From Brevinema andersonii (GTDB lineage Bacteria; Spirochaetota; DYKD01), in NCBI GenBank assembly GCA_020722765.1, contig DYKD01000024.1:1-40879 (forward strand): 40,879 bases of DNA, written 5' to 3'. Below are positions 32,862-40,758 of this stretch, piece by piece. Position 1 is the stretch's first letter. Each line of letters starts with the position of its first letter. The translations under genes and the position numbers were made by a program. The notes under the pieces were generated by a model. It was not told the origin of the DNA and made no database searches. It saw only the letters and a list, made by a program, of their open reading frames with translations.

Positions 32862-33779
32862 CTATTTTTGACCTGATTCCTTGAGTTTCTTCTCTTCCTT
32901 CAGATATTCATCTTCAGCTGTAGAACCAGAATACTTAAGGAAACGCATCAAACTTTCCTGGCTTGATTTCGCGTCATCCTCTGATTTCATGATTCCCCAT
33001 ACTTTTTCGTCATCAATATCCTTGATTTCTCTCTTATAGAAAGGCTCATAATTAACCTTTACATCCTTCACATAAGTTACAAAATCTCCACCTTTTTCAC
33101 CAGGTGATTTGTAGATGACAAGTGAATCAAATTTGAGCTGTGGTGGCTGTGAAGGATACATGTGGATCTTCATGATATCACGTTTACGTTTGTCACCGAT
33201 ATAATCCACATTATTCCATTTGAGGCGTTTCCATCCATTGAAATAAAGCCCTCCGAAATTCACATTCCGATATTTTCCATCCTGGTCAAGCATGCGGACT
33301 TCAATGGAATGCATGTAGTTCATACCTTTTACGAGAAGGGAAACATCAGCAATAGGACCTACATTGCGAAGGACACCAGAACCTTCTTCATTTTCAGGGA
33401 TTCTGTATGCACTAATGGGGTTTTCTGTCTTTATCTGTGCCCAGTCATTGTTATATCCATAAGCGAAATTGATACGAATGCCAAGGCATTTGCTGAACGT
33501 TTCATCCAAGCCTTCAAGTTTGGTTGAGTCAACATCAACCATTTTCAGATCTGACTTGACACGGCTTTCTGGAATATCAGAAAGACCTGATAACTTGATG
33601 CGCCATTTGTCAAAACGGATTTCATCACTGACACCTGAATCACCAAGCTTTGCAAAATCTATGAGCACCTTTTCCTGAAGCAAGGCAGTATCTGGCGTAG
33701 TGGCAGCAGGTTGCTGTGCTGAAAGGGAAAACGAAGCGAGCAAGACCAATGCTAAAACCGAAAAAAGAGTTCTTTTCAT
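32862..33779 (-). CDS. flaA: Periplasmic flagellar filament outer-layer protein FlaA
   Basis: FlaA forms the sheath of the spirochaete periplasmic flagellum. A signal peptide MKRTLFSVLALVLLASFSLS is cut near SAQ-Q. The mature part (about 280 aa) carries family stretches such as LIDFAKLGDS, GIRINFAYGYNNDWAQI, a Trp-rich NGWKRLKWNNVDYI and KFDSLVIYKSPGEKGGDFVT. The start at 33779 is chosen for GGAGG 9 nt upstream; the longer frame from 33854 overlaps the promoter. The gene has a perfect consensus promoter and its own terminator, consistent with very high expression. No other flagellar gene is in the window. Confidence 0.92.
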   Translation of the reverse strand: MKRTLFSVLALVLLASFSLSAQQPAATTPDTALLQEKVLIDFAKLGDSGVSDEIRFDKWRIKLSGLSDIPESRVKSDLKMVDVDSTKLEGLDETFSKCLGIRINFAYGYNNDWAQIKTENPISAYRIPENEEGSGVLRNVGPIADVSLLVKGMNYMHSIEVRMLDQDGKYRNVNFGGLYFNGWKRLKWNNVDYIGDKRKRDIMKIHMYPSQPPQLKFDSLVIYKSPGEKGGDFVTYVKDVKVNYEPFYKREIKDIDDEKVWGIMKSEDDAKSSQESLMRFLKYSGSTAEDEYLKEEKKLKESGQK

Positions 33780-33825
33780 CTGGAAATTCCTCCTTGAGAA
33801 ATGACATAAGTTGTTTGATATATAG

Positions 33826-33854
33826 ATTATAGTATCTTTTTCTGATTGTGTCAA
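33826..33854 (-). promoter_or_regulatory. Perfect-consensus sigma70 promoter of flaA
   Basis: On the minus strand TTGACA (33849-33854), 17 bp, TATAAT (33826-33831): every consensus base is present at the optimal spacing. The leader is about 40 nt. Confidence 0.95.
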
Positions 33855-33861
33855 ATTTTTT

Positions 33862-34836
33862 TTATTTTTTTTTGGATATCAACCATATAAAAAAAGGCAC
33901 TCCTGTCAAGGCTGTCACTATCCCGACAGGCAGGACTGCAGGTGCCATTATGATTCTTGACAAAGTCCAGCAAAGCATAAGAAAAAGTCCTCCAAGAAGG
34001 GCGCTTACAGGTAACACTTTGAGATGGTCTTTACCCATAAGAAGCTTGGCTATATGAGGGACAATCAACCCGATAAAAGCAAGCGGACCAGCCACTGAAA
34101 CTGATCCTGCAACCAATAAAGAACACAAAATAACAAGAATAACCTTGGTTTTCAAGGTATTAACACCCCTTGCAAGCGCCAAAGCATCCTCTAACAGTAG
34201 CATGTTAAGATCCTGCCTGAATAATAGAAGAAAAATGAATACAAGCGCTGAAAGGGTTAACATAAACAAGGGTTCTGAAAAACCTATAACATCAATGGAA
34301 CCCATGAGCCAACGCTGTATGTTGAATATCTGACCAGGATCACTGAAGTAATACATGCCTAAAATCAAAGCTGAAAAAAATAGGTTCAATGCAACTCCGG
34401 TCAATATGACCGAATAGTTTGAAAACCTGCGGGAGCGGGCTTGCAGCAACATGATGAAAAGGACACTTCCCAATCCTCCTGAAAATGCAAAAAGGGAGAT
34501 TGAAGAAAAAACCAGGAAACTGAAAACCAAAGAGAGTTTCACTGCCAAAACAACACCAAAAGCTGAAGAAGAGGCAATTCCTAAAAGATAGGGATCTGCC
34601 AGGTCATTTCTGAACAAAGTCTGGAAAACGTGACCTGCCAATGACAATCCCAGACCAACAGAAAAAGCAAGAAGAGCCTGTGGCAATCTCACATTAAAAA
34701 AAAGAAACCGGGCAGATTCAGAAGCTTGTCCAAACCAGACCCCAAACGGCAGGAGACTCTCTCCAAGAAGCGGTAAAAACAGGAAAGCCAAAACAGACAA
34801 TCCCAGAATAATAGGAAGAAAAGGGATTCGTTTCAT
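33862..34836 (-). CDS. FecCD/BtuC-family ABC importer permease
   Basis: This inner-membrane permease imports iron-siderophore, haem or cobalamin. The 324-aa protein has about nine or ten membrane helices and the family signatures LRLPQALLAF-like VRLPQALLAFSVG, YLLGIASSSAFG, and the coupling region VAGPLAFIGLIVPHIAKLL followed by GKDHLKVLPVSALLGGLFL. The ATG at 34836 overlaps the ATPase stop as ATGA and has GGAG 9 nt upstream. It is the last gene of the argC-argJ-argB-ATPase-permease run. No substrate-binding protein or TonB receptor is adjacent, so the substrate is unknown. Confidence 0.9.
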   Translation of the reverse strand: MKRIPFLPIILGLSVLAFLFLPLLGESLLPFGVWFGQASESARFLFFNVRLPQALLAFSVGLGLSLAGHVFQTLFRNDLADPYLLGIASSSAFGVVLAVKLSLVFSFLVFSSISLFAFSGGLGSVLFIMLLQARSRRFSNYSVILTGVALNLFFSALILGMYYFSDPGQIFNIQRWLMGSIDVIGFSEPLFMLTLSALVFIFLLLFRQDLNMLLLEDALALARGVNTLKTKVILVILCSLLVAGSVSVAGPLAFIGLIVPHIAKLLMGKDHLKVLPVSALLGGLFLMLCWTLSRIIMAPAVLPVGIVTALTGVPFFIWLISKKK

Positions 34837-35612
34837 AAGCTCATCTCCGGCCAAAGCAAGATCCTTTTTCCTTCCTTAACTTTCTTGAACTTTACACCAT
34901 ATAATTTTTCAGCCGCATTGCCAGATATGAACCTTTTCAGACCATCATTAAAAAACAGCTTCCCCGCTTTCAGTGCCAGTATCCTGTTCTTGTTATACAA
35001 GGATTCATCTATATGATGAAAAACGCTGATGATGATCCGTCTTTTTTTGAGAAGTCCTGCAAGCAATGATTCCATTTCAGCCCTGTAACGCACATCAAGA
35101 AAAGAAAAAGCCTCATCCAAAAGATAGACGACAGCATCCTGTGCGACAGCACCAGCGAGAAGGACTTTCTGGAATTCCCCTCCACTGAGTGTTGAAACGT
35201 CCCTTTCCTGCATTGCAGAAAGCCCCATCTCTTCCATTACTAAATCAACTTTTTGATGATCCAGTCTTGTATATCCTGTAAAAAATCCCTTATAAGCAAA
35301 ACGTCCCGTCAGGACAAGATCACGTACTGTTAACCCTTTTAATTCGGATTGGGTGGAAGATTGAGGGAGGTAAGCGACAAGACGTGCTCTTTCCTTTGCA
35401 GGAAGATGAAGTACGTCCTTTCCATCAATAAAAACCGACCCTGAAGAAGGAACAAGAAGTCCAGCAATCAACATGAGCAGTGTTGATTTTCCTGCTCCAT
35501 TAGGTCCAATGACACCTGCATGGTCTGATTCTCCAAGATCAAAGGAAAGTGGAAAAAGCACCTGTTTCCCATCATAAGAAAAAGAGAGGTTTTTGACAGA
35601 AAGCAAAGACAT
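34833..35612 (-). CDS. ABC importer ATPase, FecE/BtuD type
   Basis: The ATPase partner of the FecCD-like permease. Walker A GPNGAGKST is at residues 36-44, the Q loop is in YLPQSS, the signature is LSGGEFQ, Walker B is VVYLLDEAFSFLD, and the switch His is in VFHHIDES. The 259-aa length fits. It starts 2 bp after the argB stop, so it is almost certainly on the arginine transcript. Confidence 0.93.
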   Translation of the reverse strand: MSLLSVKNLSFSYDGKQVLFPLSFDLGESDHAGVIGPNGAGKSTLLMLIAGLLVPSSGSVFIDGKDVLHLPAKERARLVAYLPQSSTQSELKGLTVRDLVLTGRFAYKGFFTGYTRLDHQKVDLVMEEMGLSAMQERDVSTLSGGEFQKVLLAGAVAQDAVVYLLDEAFSFLDVRYRAEMESLLAGLLKKRRIIISVFHHIDESLYNKNRILALKAGKLFFNDGLKRFISGNAAEKLYGVKFKKVKEGKRILLWPEMSL

Positions 35613-35614
35613 CT

Positions 35615-36484
35615 TTATTTCATCATCTCCGTACCAATGCCTGCATCAGTAAAGAGCTCAAGCAGGATGGAATGCTCGATCCGTCCGTCAATGACATGAA
35701 CCTTCCTGACACCGTTGTCCAGTGCGAAAAAACCGGCCTTCACCTTTGGGATCATTCCCCCGGAAATTACCTTATCGTCAATCAACCTTTTGACATCCGG
35801 TTCTTTTATGGACGAAATGAGCTTTTTCTCTGAATCAAGTATTCCTGCAACATCGGTCAGCAGGATGAGCTTTTCAGCTTTCAAGGCAGCTGCCACATGG
35901 CAGGCGAGCGTGTCAGCATTCAGGTTGTGTGACTCTCCATTCTCACCGAACCCGACAGGAGAGATGACTGGAATGAATCCGTTTTTGTCCAGCAAATCCA
36001 GAAGTGGAGTGTGGACAGAGACGACATTTCCAACCAAACCATAATCTACAAGCTTGTTCTCCGTGCTCATGACAGGATCTTTCCTTTTCGTCTGGATGAG
36101 CTTGCCATCTTTTCCAGAAAGACCTATGGCAGAGCCTCCATGGATATTTATCAGGGAAACAAGTTCCTTGTTGATAAAACCTGTCAGGACCATCTCTGTT
36201 ATTTCCATAGTCTCTTTGTCTGTAATCCGCACACCATCAATGAACACGGCTTCCTTGCCAAGTTTTTTCATGAGGGCAGAGATCTTGCTTCCTCCTCCAT
36301 GAACAATGACTGGCCGGATGCCCATATATTTCATCAGGATAATGTCCTCGATGACCTTCTGTTTCAAAGACTCTTCCACCATGGCGCTACCGCCATATTT
36401 AATCACTACGCACTTATCCCTGAATTCCCTGATATAAGGGACAGCCTCAGACAGTACATTGATCTTGTCAATATATTTTTGCAT
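35615..36484 (-). CDS. argB: N-acetylglutamate kinase ArgB
   Basis: ArgB phosphorylates N-acetyl-L-glutamate, the second step of arginine synthesis. The 289-aa amino-acid-kinase fold shows IKYGGSAM (residues 28-35), PVIVHGGGSKI, and the C-terminal SGGMIPKV motif binding ATP and acetylglutamate. The N-terminal helix (KINVLSEAVPYIREFRDK) is like that of hexameric, arginine-inhibited ArgB enzymes, which fits a cyclic pathway with ArgJ. The ATG has AGGAG 7 nt upstream. It lies 20 bp after argJ. Confidence 0.95.
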   Translation of the reverse strand: MQKYIDKINVLSEAVPYIREFRDKCVVIKYGGSAMVEESLKQKVIEDIILMKYMGIRPVIVHGGGSKISALMKKLGKEAVFIDGVRITDKETMEITEMVLTGFINKELVSLINIHGGSAIGLSGKDGKLIQTKRKDPVMSTENKLVDYGLVGNVVSVHTPLLDLLDKNGFIPVISPVGFGENGESHNLNADTLACHVAAALKAEKLILLTDVAGILDSEKKLISSIKEPDVKRLIDDKVISGGMIPKVKAGFFALDNGVRKVHVIDGRIEHSILLELFTDAGIGTEMMK

Positions 36485-36504
36485 GATCTTCTCCTGATCT
36501 TTCT

Positions 36505-36514
36505 TCAGCTCCGA
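36505..36514 (-). other. End of argJ and ribosome-binding region of argB
   Basis: The argJ stop lies 20 bp before the argB ATG. The argB ribosome-binding site AGGAG falls in this short gap, supporting translation of argB from the same message. Confidence 0.5.
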
Positions 36515-37728
36515 TAGTCCCCATTGATCTTCACATAATCATAACTCAAGTCGCATGTGAGTATATGATCCTTATGCTTTCCCTTATGTAAATCCACGGT
36601 TACGTTGAATGTTTTTCCTGTAATGATTTTATCAGCTTTTTTCATATTCCCTTCAACAGCCTTGCTCTTTTTAAGGATAAAGACATCGTTAATGGAGATG
36701 TCAATATTATCCGGATCAAGAGCCGCACCTGAGTAACCTGCCGCATTGACAATCCTTCCCCAGTTGAGATCTTCACCGAAAAATGCTGTTTTGACGAGGG
36801 GTGAATGAGCGATAGCCCTACATGCAGTTGTGGCATCCTTAAAGGAAGCAGCTCCTTTGACAGTGATTTCCACAAGTTTTGTCGCTCCCTCTCCGTCTTC
36901 AACAACTTTCAAAGCGAGTTGCTGGCAGATGTATGTGAGCGCCTTGACAAATAATGCATAATCCTTGTTTTCTTTTACAATGAGACTGTTGGCTGCAAAA
37001 CCGTTCGCAAGCAGGAGAATGGAATCGTTAGTGCTCATATCACCATCCACAGTAATCTTGTTGAAAGACAGGGTGACAGCTTCCTGAAGAGCCTTCTGCA
37101 ACAGACGCCTCTCTATAAAAACATCAGTTGTGATGAACGCTAACATTGTAGCCATATTGGGCGCAATCATCCCGGCTCCCTTTGCCATGCCACCAATGGT
37201 GACTGTCCTTCCATTCATCTTGAGTTGCACTGCGCAGGTCTTTTCTTTTGTGTCTGTTGTCATGATCGCTTTGGATGCCGTATTATCTGAAGAGGAAAGG
37301 GTCCTGATGAGTTCTGGCATGACATCAATCATTTTCTTCACAGGAATACGCTGTCCGATGATTCCCGTAGATGCAGGAAGGTAATTTTTCGCCTTGAGGA
37401 CAGAGAACCCTGCAAGCTTTTCAAGTATGGTCATGGCATCTTTCATGCCTGCTTCACCTGTGAAGCTGTTGGCATATTTTGCGTTGATGATGATCCCTTT
37501 GATGGGATTCACCAAATGTTTCCTGCAGATCTTGACAGGAGCTGCGGGAAGCCTGTTCGTTGTGAAAACACCCGCAGCAACAGCAGGAACATCCGAAATG
37601 ATGAGAGCCACATCGTTATTTTTTTTCTTCATCCCTGCATGACAGGAAGACGCCTTGAACCCATGTGCTACAGTTACACTTCCCTCAATCACCTTGAAGC
37701 CTTGTGGTTTGACAAACCAGTCCATCAT
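36505..37728 (-). CDS. argJ: Glutamate N-acetyltransferase ArgJ
   Basis: ArgJ moves the acetyl group from N-acetylornithine to glutamate, recycling it. The 407-aa precursor is self-cleaved before Thr194 in KGAGMIAPNMATML, the conserved autoprocessing site. Other landmarks are GVFTTNRLPAAPV, NAKYANSFTGEAG, GDMSTNDS and EDLNWGRIV. Whether it is also bifunctional (acetyl-CoA-using) cannot be told. The start ATG overlaps the argC stop as ATGA. Confidence 0.95.
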   Translation of the reverse strand: MMDWFVKPQGFKVIEGSVTVAHGFKASSCHAGMKKKNNDVALIISDVPAVAAGVFTTNRLPAAPVKICRKHLVNPIKGIIINAKYANSFTGEAGMKDAMTILEKLAGFSVLKAKNYLPASTGIIGQRIPVKKMIDVMPELIRTLSSSDNTASKAIMTTDTKEKTCAVQLKMNGRTVTIGGMAKGAGMIAPNMATMLAFITTDVFIERRLLQKALQEAVTLSFNKITVDGDMSTNDSILLLANGFAANSLIVKENKDYALFVKALTYICQQLALKVVEDGEGATKLVEITVKGAASFKDATTACRAIAHSPLVKTAFFGEDLNWGRIVNAAGYSGAALDPDNIDISINDVFILKKSKAVEGNMKKADKIITGKTFNVTVDLHKGKHKDHILTCDLSYDYVKINGDYRS

Positions 37729-38747
37729 GATATCAATCCCTCCGTTTCCTCTTGGCCAGTCATGATATTGAAATTCTGGACTGCCTGGCCTGCAGCTCCT
37801 TTTACGAGATTGTCGATTGCTGAAGTGATGACCAACGTTTTTTTAAACACAGAAACGCCAATATCACAATAATTCGTACCAGATACGGCTTTTGTCTTCG
37901 GGCTTTCTCCGATATCAGTCACCCTAACAAAATGTTCATTCTTATAGAAATCCTTGTATAGGGAATGGATTTCCTCGACTGTCATTGATTTATTGAGAGT
38001 GCAGTAAGTATTGGCAAGTATCCCCCTGTCCATGGGGACAACCTGTGGGACAAAAAGGACTTCTGGATCTTTCTTACCAGAAAGCCTTGCCACAGTCTGC
38101 TGGATTTCAGGCTGGTGCTGGTGCTTGCCTATCTTGTAAGCATACATGTTCTCATTCAGCTCGTAATAGAGTGAACTGATGTCTGCGCTTCGCCCCTTGC
38201 CTGAAATTCCGGATTTCGCATCTATGGTTATTTTTGACGGGTCAACAATCCCTTTTTCCAAAGCCGGGGCAAGACCAAGCGAGATGCCTGTAGGATAGCA
38301 TCCGGGATTGGAAATAAACCTGCTTTGAACAATTTGATCCCTGAAAAGTTCTGACAGTCCATAGACCGCCTGTTTCAGGAGAGCAGGGAACTTATGTTCG
38401 AAATGATACCAAGTCTTATAATCTTCCTTGTCCTTCAACCTAAAACCGCCCGAAAGGTCAACGACAAGCTTATGCTGTTCAAGGAAGCGCTCTGCAATTT
38501 CCATGGAAGCCTTGGCAGGAAGAGCGAAAAAGACCACTTCCACCCTGTTGATGATAGCATCTATGTTGAACTCTTCGAACATCAGGTCATACTGGCCACG
38601 GAATTCAGGAAAGACTTCGTGCAACTTTTTTCCTTTGTTTGCATCCGAAGTTATGACAACGACTTCGACATTAGAATGCCGTTTCAATATTTTCAACAGC
38701 TCGATGCCCGAATAACCGGCAGCACCGAGGATTCCAACTTTAAACAT
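37725..38747 (-). CDS. argC: N-acetyl-gamma-glutamyl-phosphate reductase ArgC
   Basis: ArgC reduces N-acetylglutamyl phosphate with NADPH, the third step of arginine synthesis. The 340-aa protein starts MFKVGILGAAGYSGIELLKI (Rossmann nucleotide loop), has the catalytic Cys150 in SNPGCYPTG and the base in GKHQHQPEI. The ATG at 38747 has TAGGAG 6 nt upstream; the longer frame from 38816 would include the promoter. It is the first gene of argCJB-ATPase-permease and is preceded by an ARG-box-like operator. Confidence 0.95.
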   Translation of the reverse strand: MFKVGILGAAGYSGIELLKILKRHSNVEVVVITSDANKGKKLHEVFPEFRGQYDLMFEEFNIDAIINRVEVVFFALPAKASMEIAERFLEQHKLVVDLSGGFRLKDKEDYKTWYHFEHKFPALLKQAVYGLSELFRDQIVQSRFISNPGCYPTGISLGLAPALEKGIVDPSKITIDAKSGISGKGRSADISSLYYELNENMYAYKIGKHQHQPEIQQTVARLSGKKDPEVLFVPQVVPMDRGILANTYCTLNKSMTVEEIHSLYKDFYKNEHFVRVTDIGESPKTKAVSGTNYCDIGVSVFKKTLVITSAIDNLVKGAAGQAVQNFNIMTGQEETEGLIS

Positions 38748-38783
38748 GACGACTCCTAAAAATATAAGATGACAAAACAGAGA

Positions 38784-38801
38784 TATGAATTTACATTCAC
38801 T
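38784..38801. promoter_or_regulatory. ARG-box-like operator, probable ArgR/AhrC site
   Basis: A perfect palindrome TGAAT-4-ATTCA (38786-38799) within AT-rich flanks matches the E. coli ARG-box pattern, with one G in the central AT positions. It overlaps the -10 box of the argC promoter, where arginine-bound repressor would block transcription. Confidence 0.75.
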
Positions 38802-38816
38802 TTTTCCTATAATCAA
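38788..38816 (-). promoter_or_regulatory. Promoter of the argCJB operon
   Basis: On the minus strand TTGATT (38811-38816), 17 bp, TAAATT (38788-38793). The predicted start is near 38781. Confidence 0.7.
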
Positions 38817-38866
38817 TTCTGTAAAAAAGGGAAACTGGAGAGGATGAAGCTTGGCTTTTAATGCAA

Positions 38867-38903
38867 AAAAAAAGCCACCGAGTCTCCCTCGATGGCTTTT
38901 TTT
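38867..38903 (-). terminator. Intrinsic terminator of the RRM gene
   Basis: A stem of about 16 bp with one mismatch (core AAAGCCA.CGAG against CTCG.TGGCTTT) around TCTCC is flanked by A and T runs, so it could act in both directions. It lies 24 bp past the RRM stop codon. Confidence 0.85.
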
Positions 38904-38926
38904 GTTCTTCTTTTTAAAGGAAGGGA

Positions 38927-39229
38927 CTATCTGCGATAGCCACCGCGATCTCCACGATCGCCACCACGTCCGCCACCGCCACCTTCTGACTTAGGGCGTG
39001 CAGCATTGACAGTCAAAGCGCGTCCAAGGACGTCTTTGCCGTTGAGACCAGCTATAGCAGATTCTGCTTCGCTGGAATTAGGCATTTCAACAAAACCGAA
39101 TCCGCGGGGCTGACCCGAGAAACGATCTTTGATGAGATTGACTGTGTCAACAGATCCGAAAGCTGAGAAAGCTTCGCGGATATCCTGTTCTGTAGCCTGA
39201 TGGGAAATGTTCCCTACGTAAATATTCAT
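38927..39229 (-). CDS. Glycine-rich RNA-binding protein with one RRM domain
   Basis: The 100-aa protein has one RRM: RNP2 IYVGNI (residues 3-8) and RNP1 RGFGFVEM (42-49), the aromatic residues that stack on RNA. The C-terminal 20 residues are a Gly/Arg/Asp tail (GGGGGRGGDRGDRGG) like those of cyanobacterial Rbp and plant cold-induced glycine-rich proteins. It probably acts as an RNA chaperone, perhaps cold-induced. The ATG has AGGAGG about 6 nt upstream. The predicted leader is about 170 nt, and the gene is monocistronic. Confidence 0.93.
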   Translation of the reverse strand: MNIYVGNISHQATEQDIREAFSAFGSVDTVNLIKDRFSGQPRGFGFVEMPNSSEAESAIAGLNGKDVLGRALTVNAARPKSEGGGGGRGGDRGDRGGYRR

Positions 39230-39400
39230 AATGGCCTCCTAATAGTACAAAAACCTTGGATGGATTCCTTGATTGAGATCGACGAGAGATACCGGTTTTT
39301 GACTATGAAGGGGAGACCTTTCAAAATCGATTCGACAGGATCTTTTTCGAAAACAATTAAAAACACCAGGTCTGCTTTGTACAGACTATTATTATGTTGG
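39230..39400 (-). other. Long 5' leader of the RRM gene
   Basis: The predicted transcript start near 39398 leaves about 170 nt before the ATG. The leader contains a small hairpin, GTCTG/CAGAC (39370-39386), near its 5' end and no ORF. Long structured leaders are typical of cold-shock and RNA-chaperone mRNAs. It makes up part of the gene-free stretch 39230-39647; the rest up to 39590 shows nothing recognised apart from the promoter. Confidence 0.5.
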
Positions 39401-39404
39401 TATT

Positions 39405-39433
39405 AATATAGTCATTTAAAAGTGAATAGTAAA
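39405..39433 (-). promoter_or_regulatory. Promoter of the RRM gene
   Basis: On the minus strand TTTACT (39428-39433), 17 bp, TATATT (39405-39410). Confidence 0.65.
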
Positions 39434-39590
39434 GGAAAATGGCAATAAAAAATAAATTTATAAAAACATAACAGACATCATACATGCAATTACGATTTTT
39501 TTTTCAATTCTAAGTGCTGCCAAGCAGATATCTAATTTGATAAATAATAAGATTACTCTTCGAGAGACTCGTTGAAGTTATAATAAAAGG

Positions 39591-39640
39591 GAAGAAAGAA
39601 AAAGGGAACAATAAAAGGCTACCCTCTTATCGTTCCCTTT
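39591..39640 (-). terminator. Intrinsic terminator of the LolA-like / small membrane protein unit
   Basis: An 18-bp stem (39601-39618 against 39623-39640, two wobble positions) begins AAAGGGAAC. On the minus strand it ends in TTTCCC-TTT-rich sequence. It starts 8 bp past the stop codon of the small membrane protein gene. Confidence 0.75.
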
Positions 39641-39647
39641 AAAATGT

Positions 39648-39929
39648 TTACAAATCAAATGTTGTGAATAGGATATTGATCCTTTCTTGGGACACATCAT
39701 TCTTGTTGTCCATCATGGAACCAACCCATGCAAGCAATCCAAACACCGGGATAGCTCCAGAAAGCCATTCAAGAGCACAGCTTCCAAAATCCGACTTGCC
39801 TGTAAGCCATTCACCTACACCTGGACCGAAGAAAAAGGAAAGTATGCATCCGCCTGTTCCTGCAGTGACTCCCATAACGACGAGAAACAACACAACAACA
39901 GCGATCACAGCTACTGTTTTTTTACTCAT
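39648..39929 (-). CDS. Small hydrophobic membrane protein, unknown function
   Basis: The 93-aa protein has an N-terminal membrane segment (about residues 5-25) after SKK, a Gly/Phe-rich middle (GTGGCILSFFFGPGVGEWLT), and a second hydrophobic stretch (WLSGAIPVFGLLAWVGSMM). It ends with a short polar tail. No family is recognised. The ATG at 39929 has AGGAGG 8 nt upstream; an upstream in-frame GTG lies inside that ribosome-binding site and is rejected. It follows the LolA-like gene by 36 bp and shares its transcript and terminator. Confidence 0.7.
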   Translation of the reverse strand: MSKKTVAVIAVVVLFLVVMGVTAGTGGCILSFFFGPGVGEWLTGKSDFGSCALEWLSGAIPVFGLLAWVGSMMDNKNDVSQERINILFTTFDL

Positions 39930-39965
39930 AAAACTCACCTCCTCTTAATAGATTTATTTTCATTC

Positions 39966-40730
39966 TTATTTTGCCTTTTTTGAAAAAACCTGGATTTCAT
40001 CGTCTTGTTTCTGAAACACGAATCTTTCTGGTGGGAGAGGGATATTATGTTCCCAAACCAGTATCTTGGCGAAAAAATCCACATTACGTCTCTGTTCCCT
40101 TATCCTATACAGACATTCTGAAGGGACCATCACTCCTTTGAAATCATGGTATCCAGAAAAAGTGATAGAGAGGATTGGGATATTATTACGTAAAATTTCA
40201 ACATGTTCTACAACAGCCATCTTCTTATTGATACGGAACCTGCCAAAAACAGGTTTCCCATCAAAATAAAACTTTCCAAAAACAACAGCCTCTGCAACTG
40301 TTTCTGATTCAACCTTGCGTTTTTTCATGCCTGTCATGAGCGCGCCTGAGAAAAGAAGCGGTAACTGGACCGATTCCATGGCTTTGGCAACTTTAAACAG
40401 ACGTTTGGACTCGTTCAGGTGGCTGATCCGAGTCTCAAGCAACGCTTTTTCTTTAGGGATATATTCCCAGACAATTTTCCCATCAGACATGATCTGACGT
40501 TGTGTACCATTCTCGGAATAGTCTGCATGAAATGAATACGGCGGGGAGCAGAAAAGATCCCACGTCTCGGACTTCTTCTTCGCCTTATCATCAAGAGACG
40601 TTGATTCTGCCTGGACTGAGATATGGAAATTCTGTATCTGTGACTGGCTCTGTTTCATCTGCTGAATAAGCTGAACTGTATCTGCGCAAGCCAAGACTGG
40701 GAAAACAAAACTCATAACCAACAGAATCAT
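39966..40730 (-). CDS. LolA-like periplasmic protein
   Basis: The 254-aa product has a signal peptide (MILLVMSFVFPVLACA, cut before DTVQL) and a beta-rich mature part in the LolA/LolB-like fold: IQQMKQSQSQIQNFHISVQA, YSFHADYSENGTQRQIMSDG, KIVWEYIPKEKALLETRISH. This resembles outer-membrane lipoprotein sorting and related proteins. The sequence is divergent, so lipoprotein carrier function is not certain. The start at 40730 gives a good signal peptide with AAGGCG about 8 nt upstream. An in-frame extension to 40871 is possible but crosses TATA-rich promoter-like DNA. Confidence 0.75.
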   Translation of the reverse strand: MILLVMSFVFPVLACADTVQLIQQMKQSQSQIQNFHISVQAESTSLDDKAKKKSETWDLFCSPPYSFHADYSENGTQRQIMSDGKIVWEYIPKEKALLETRISHLNESKRLFKVAKAMESVQLPLLFSGALMTGMKKRKVESETVAEAVVFGKFYFDGKPVFGRFRINKKMAVVEHVEILRNNIPILSITFSGYHDFKGVMVPSECLYRIREQRRNVDFFAKILVWEHNIPLPPERFVFQKQDDEIQVFSKKAK

Positions 40731-40758
40731 GTATTTGACGCCTTTTTTAACATACGAG

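Noticed and set aside
33780-33854. Longer N-terminus of FlaA
   Set aside because: It would include both promoter boxes and would hide the signal peptide, which starts properly at 33779.
36011-36517. 168-codon plus-strand open frame opposite argB
   Set aside because: It is fully antisense to argB, shows no family pattern and has no promoter or ribosome-binding site.
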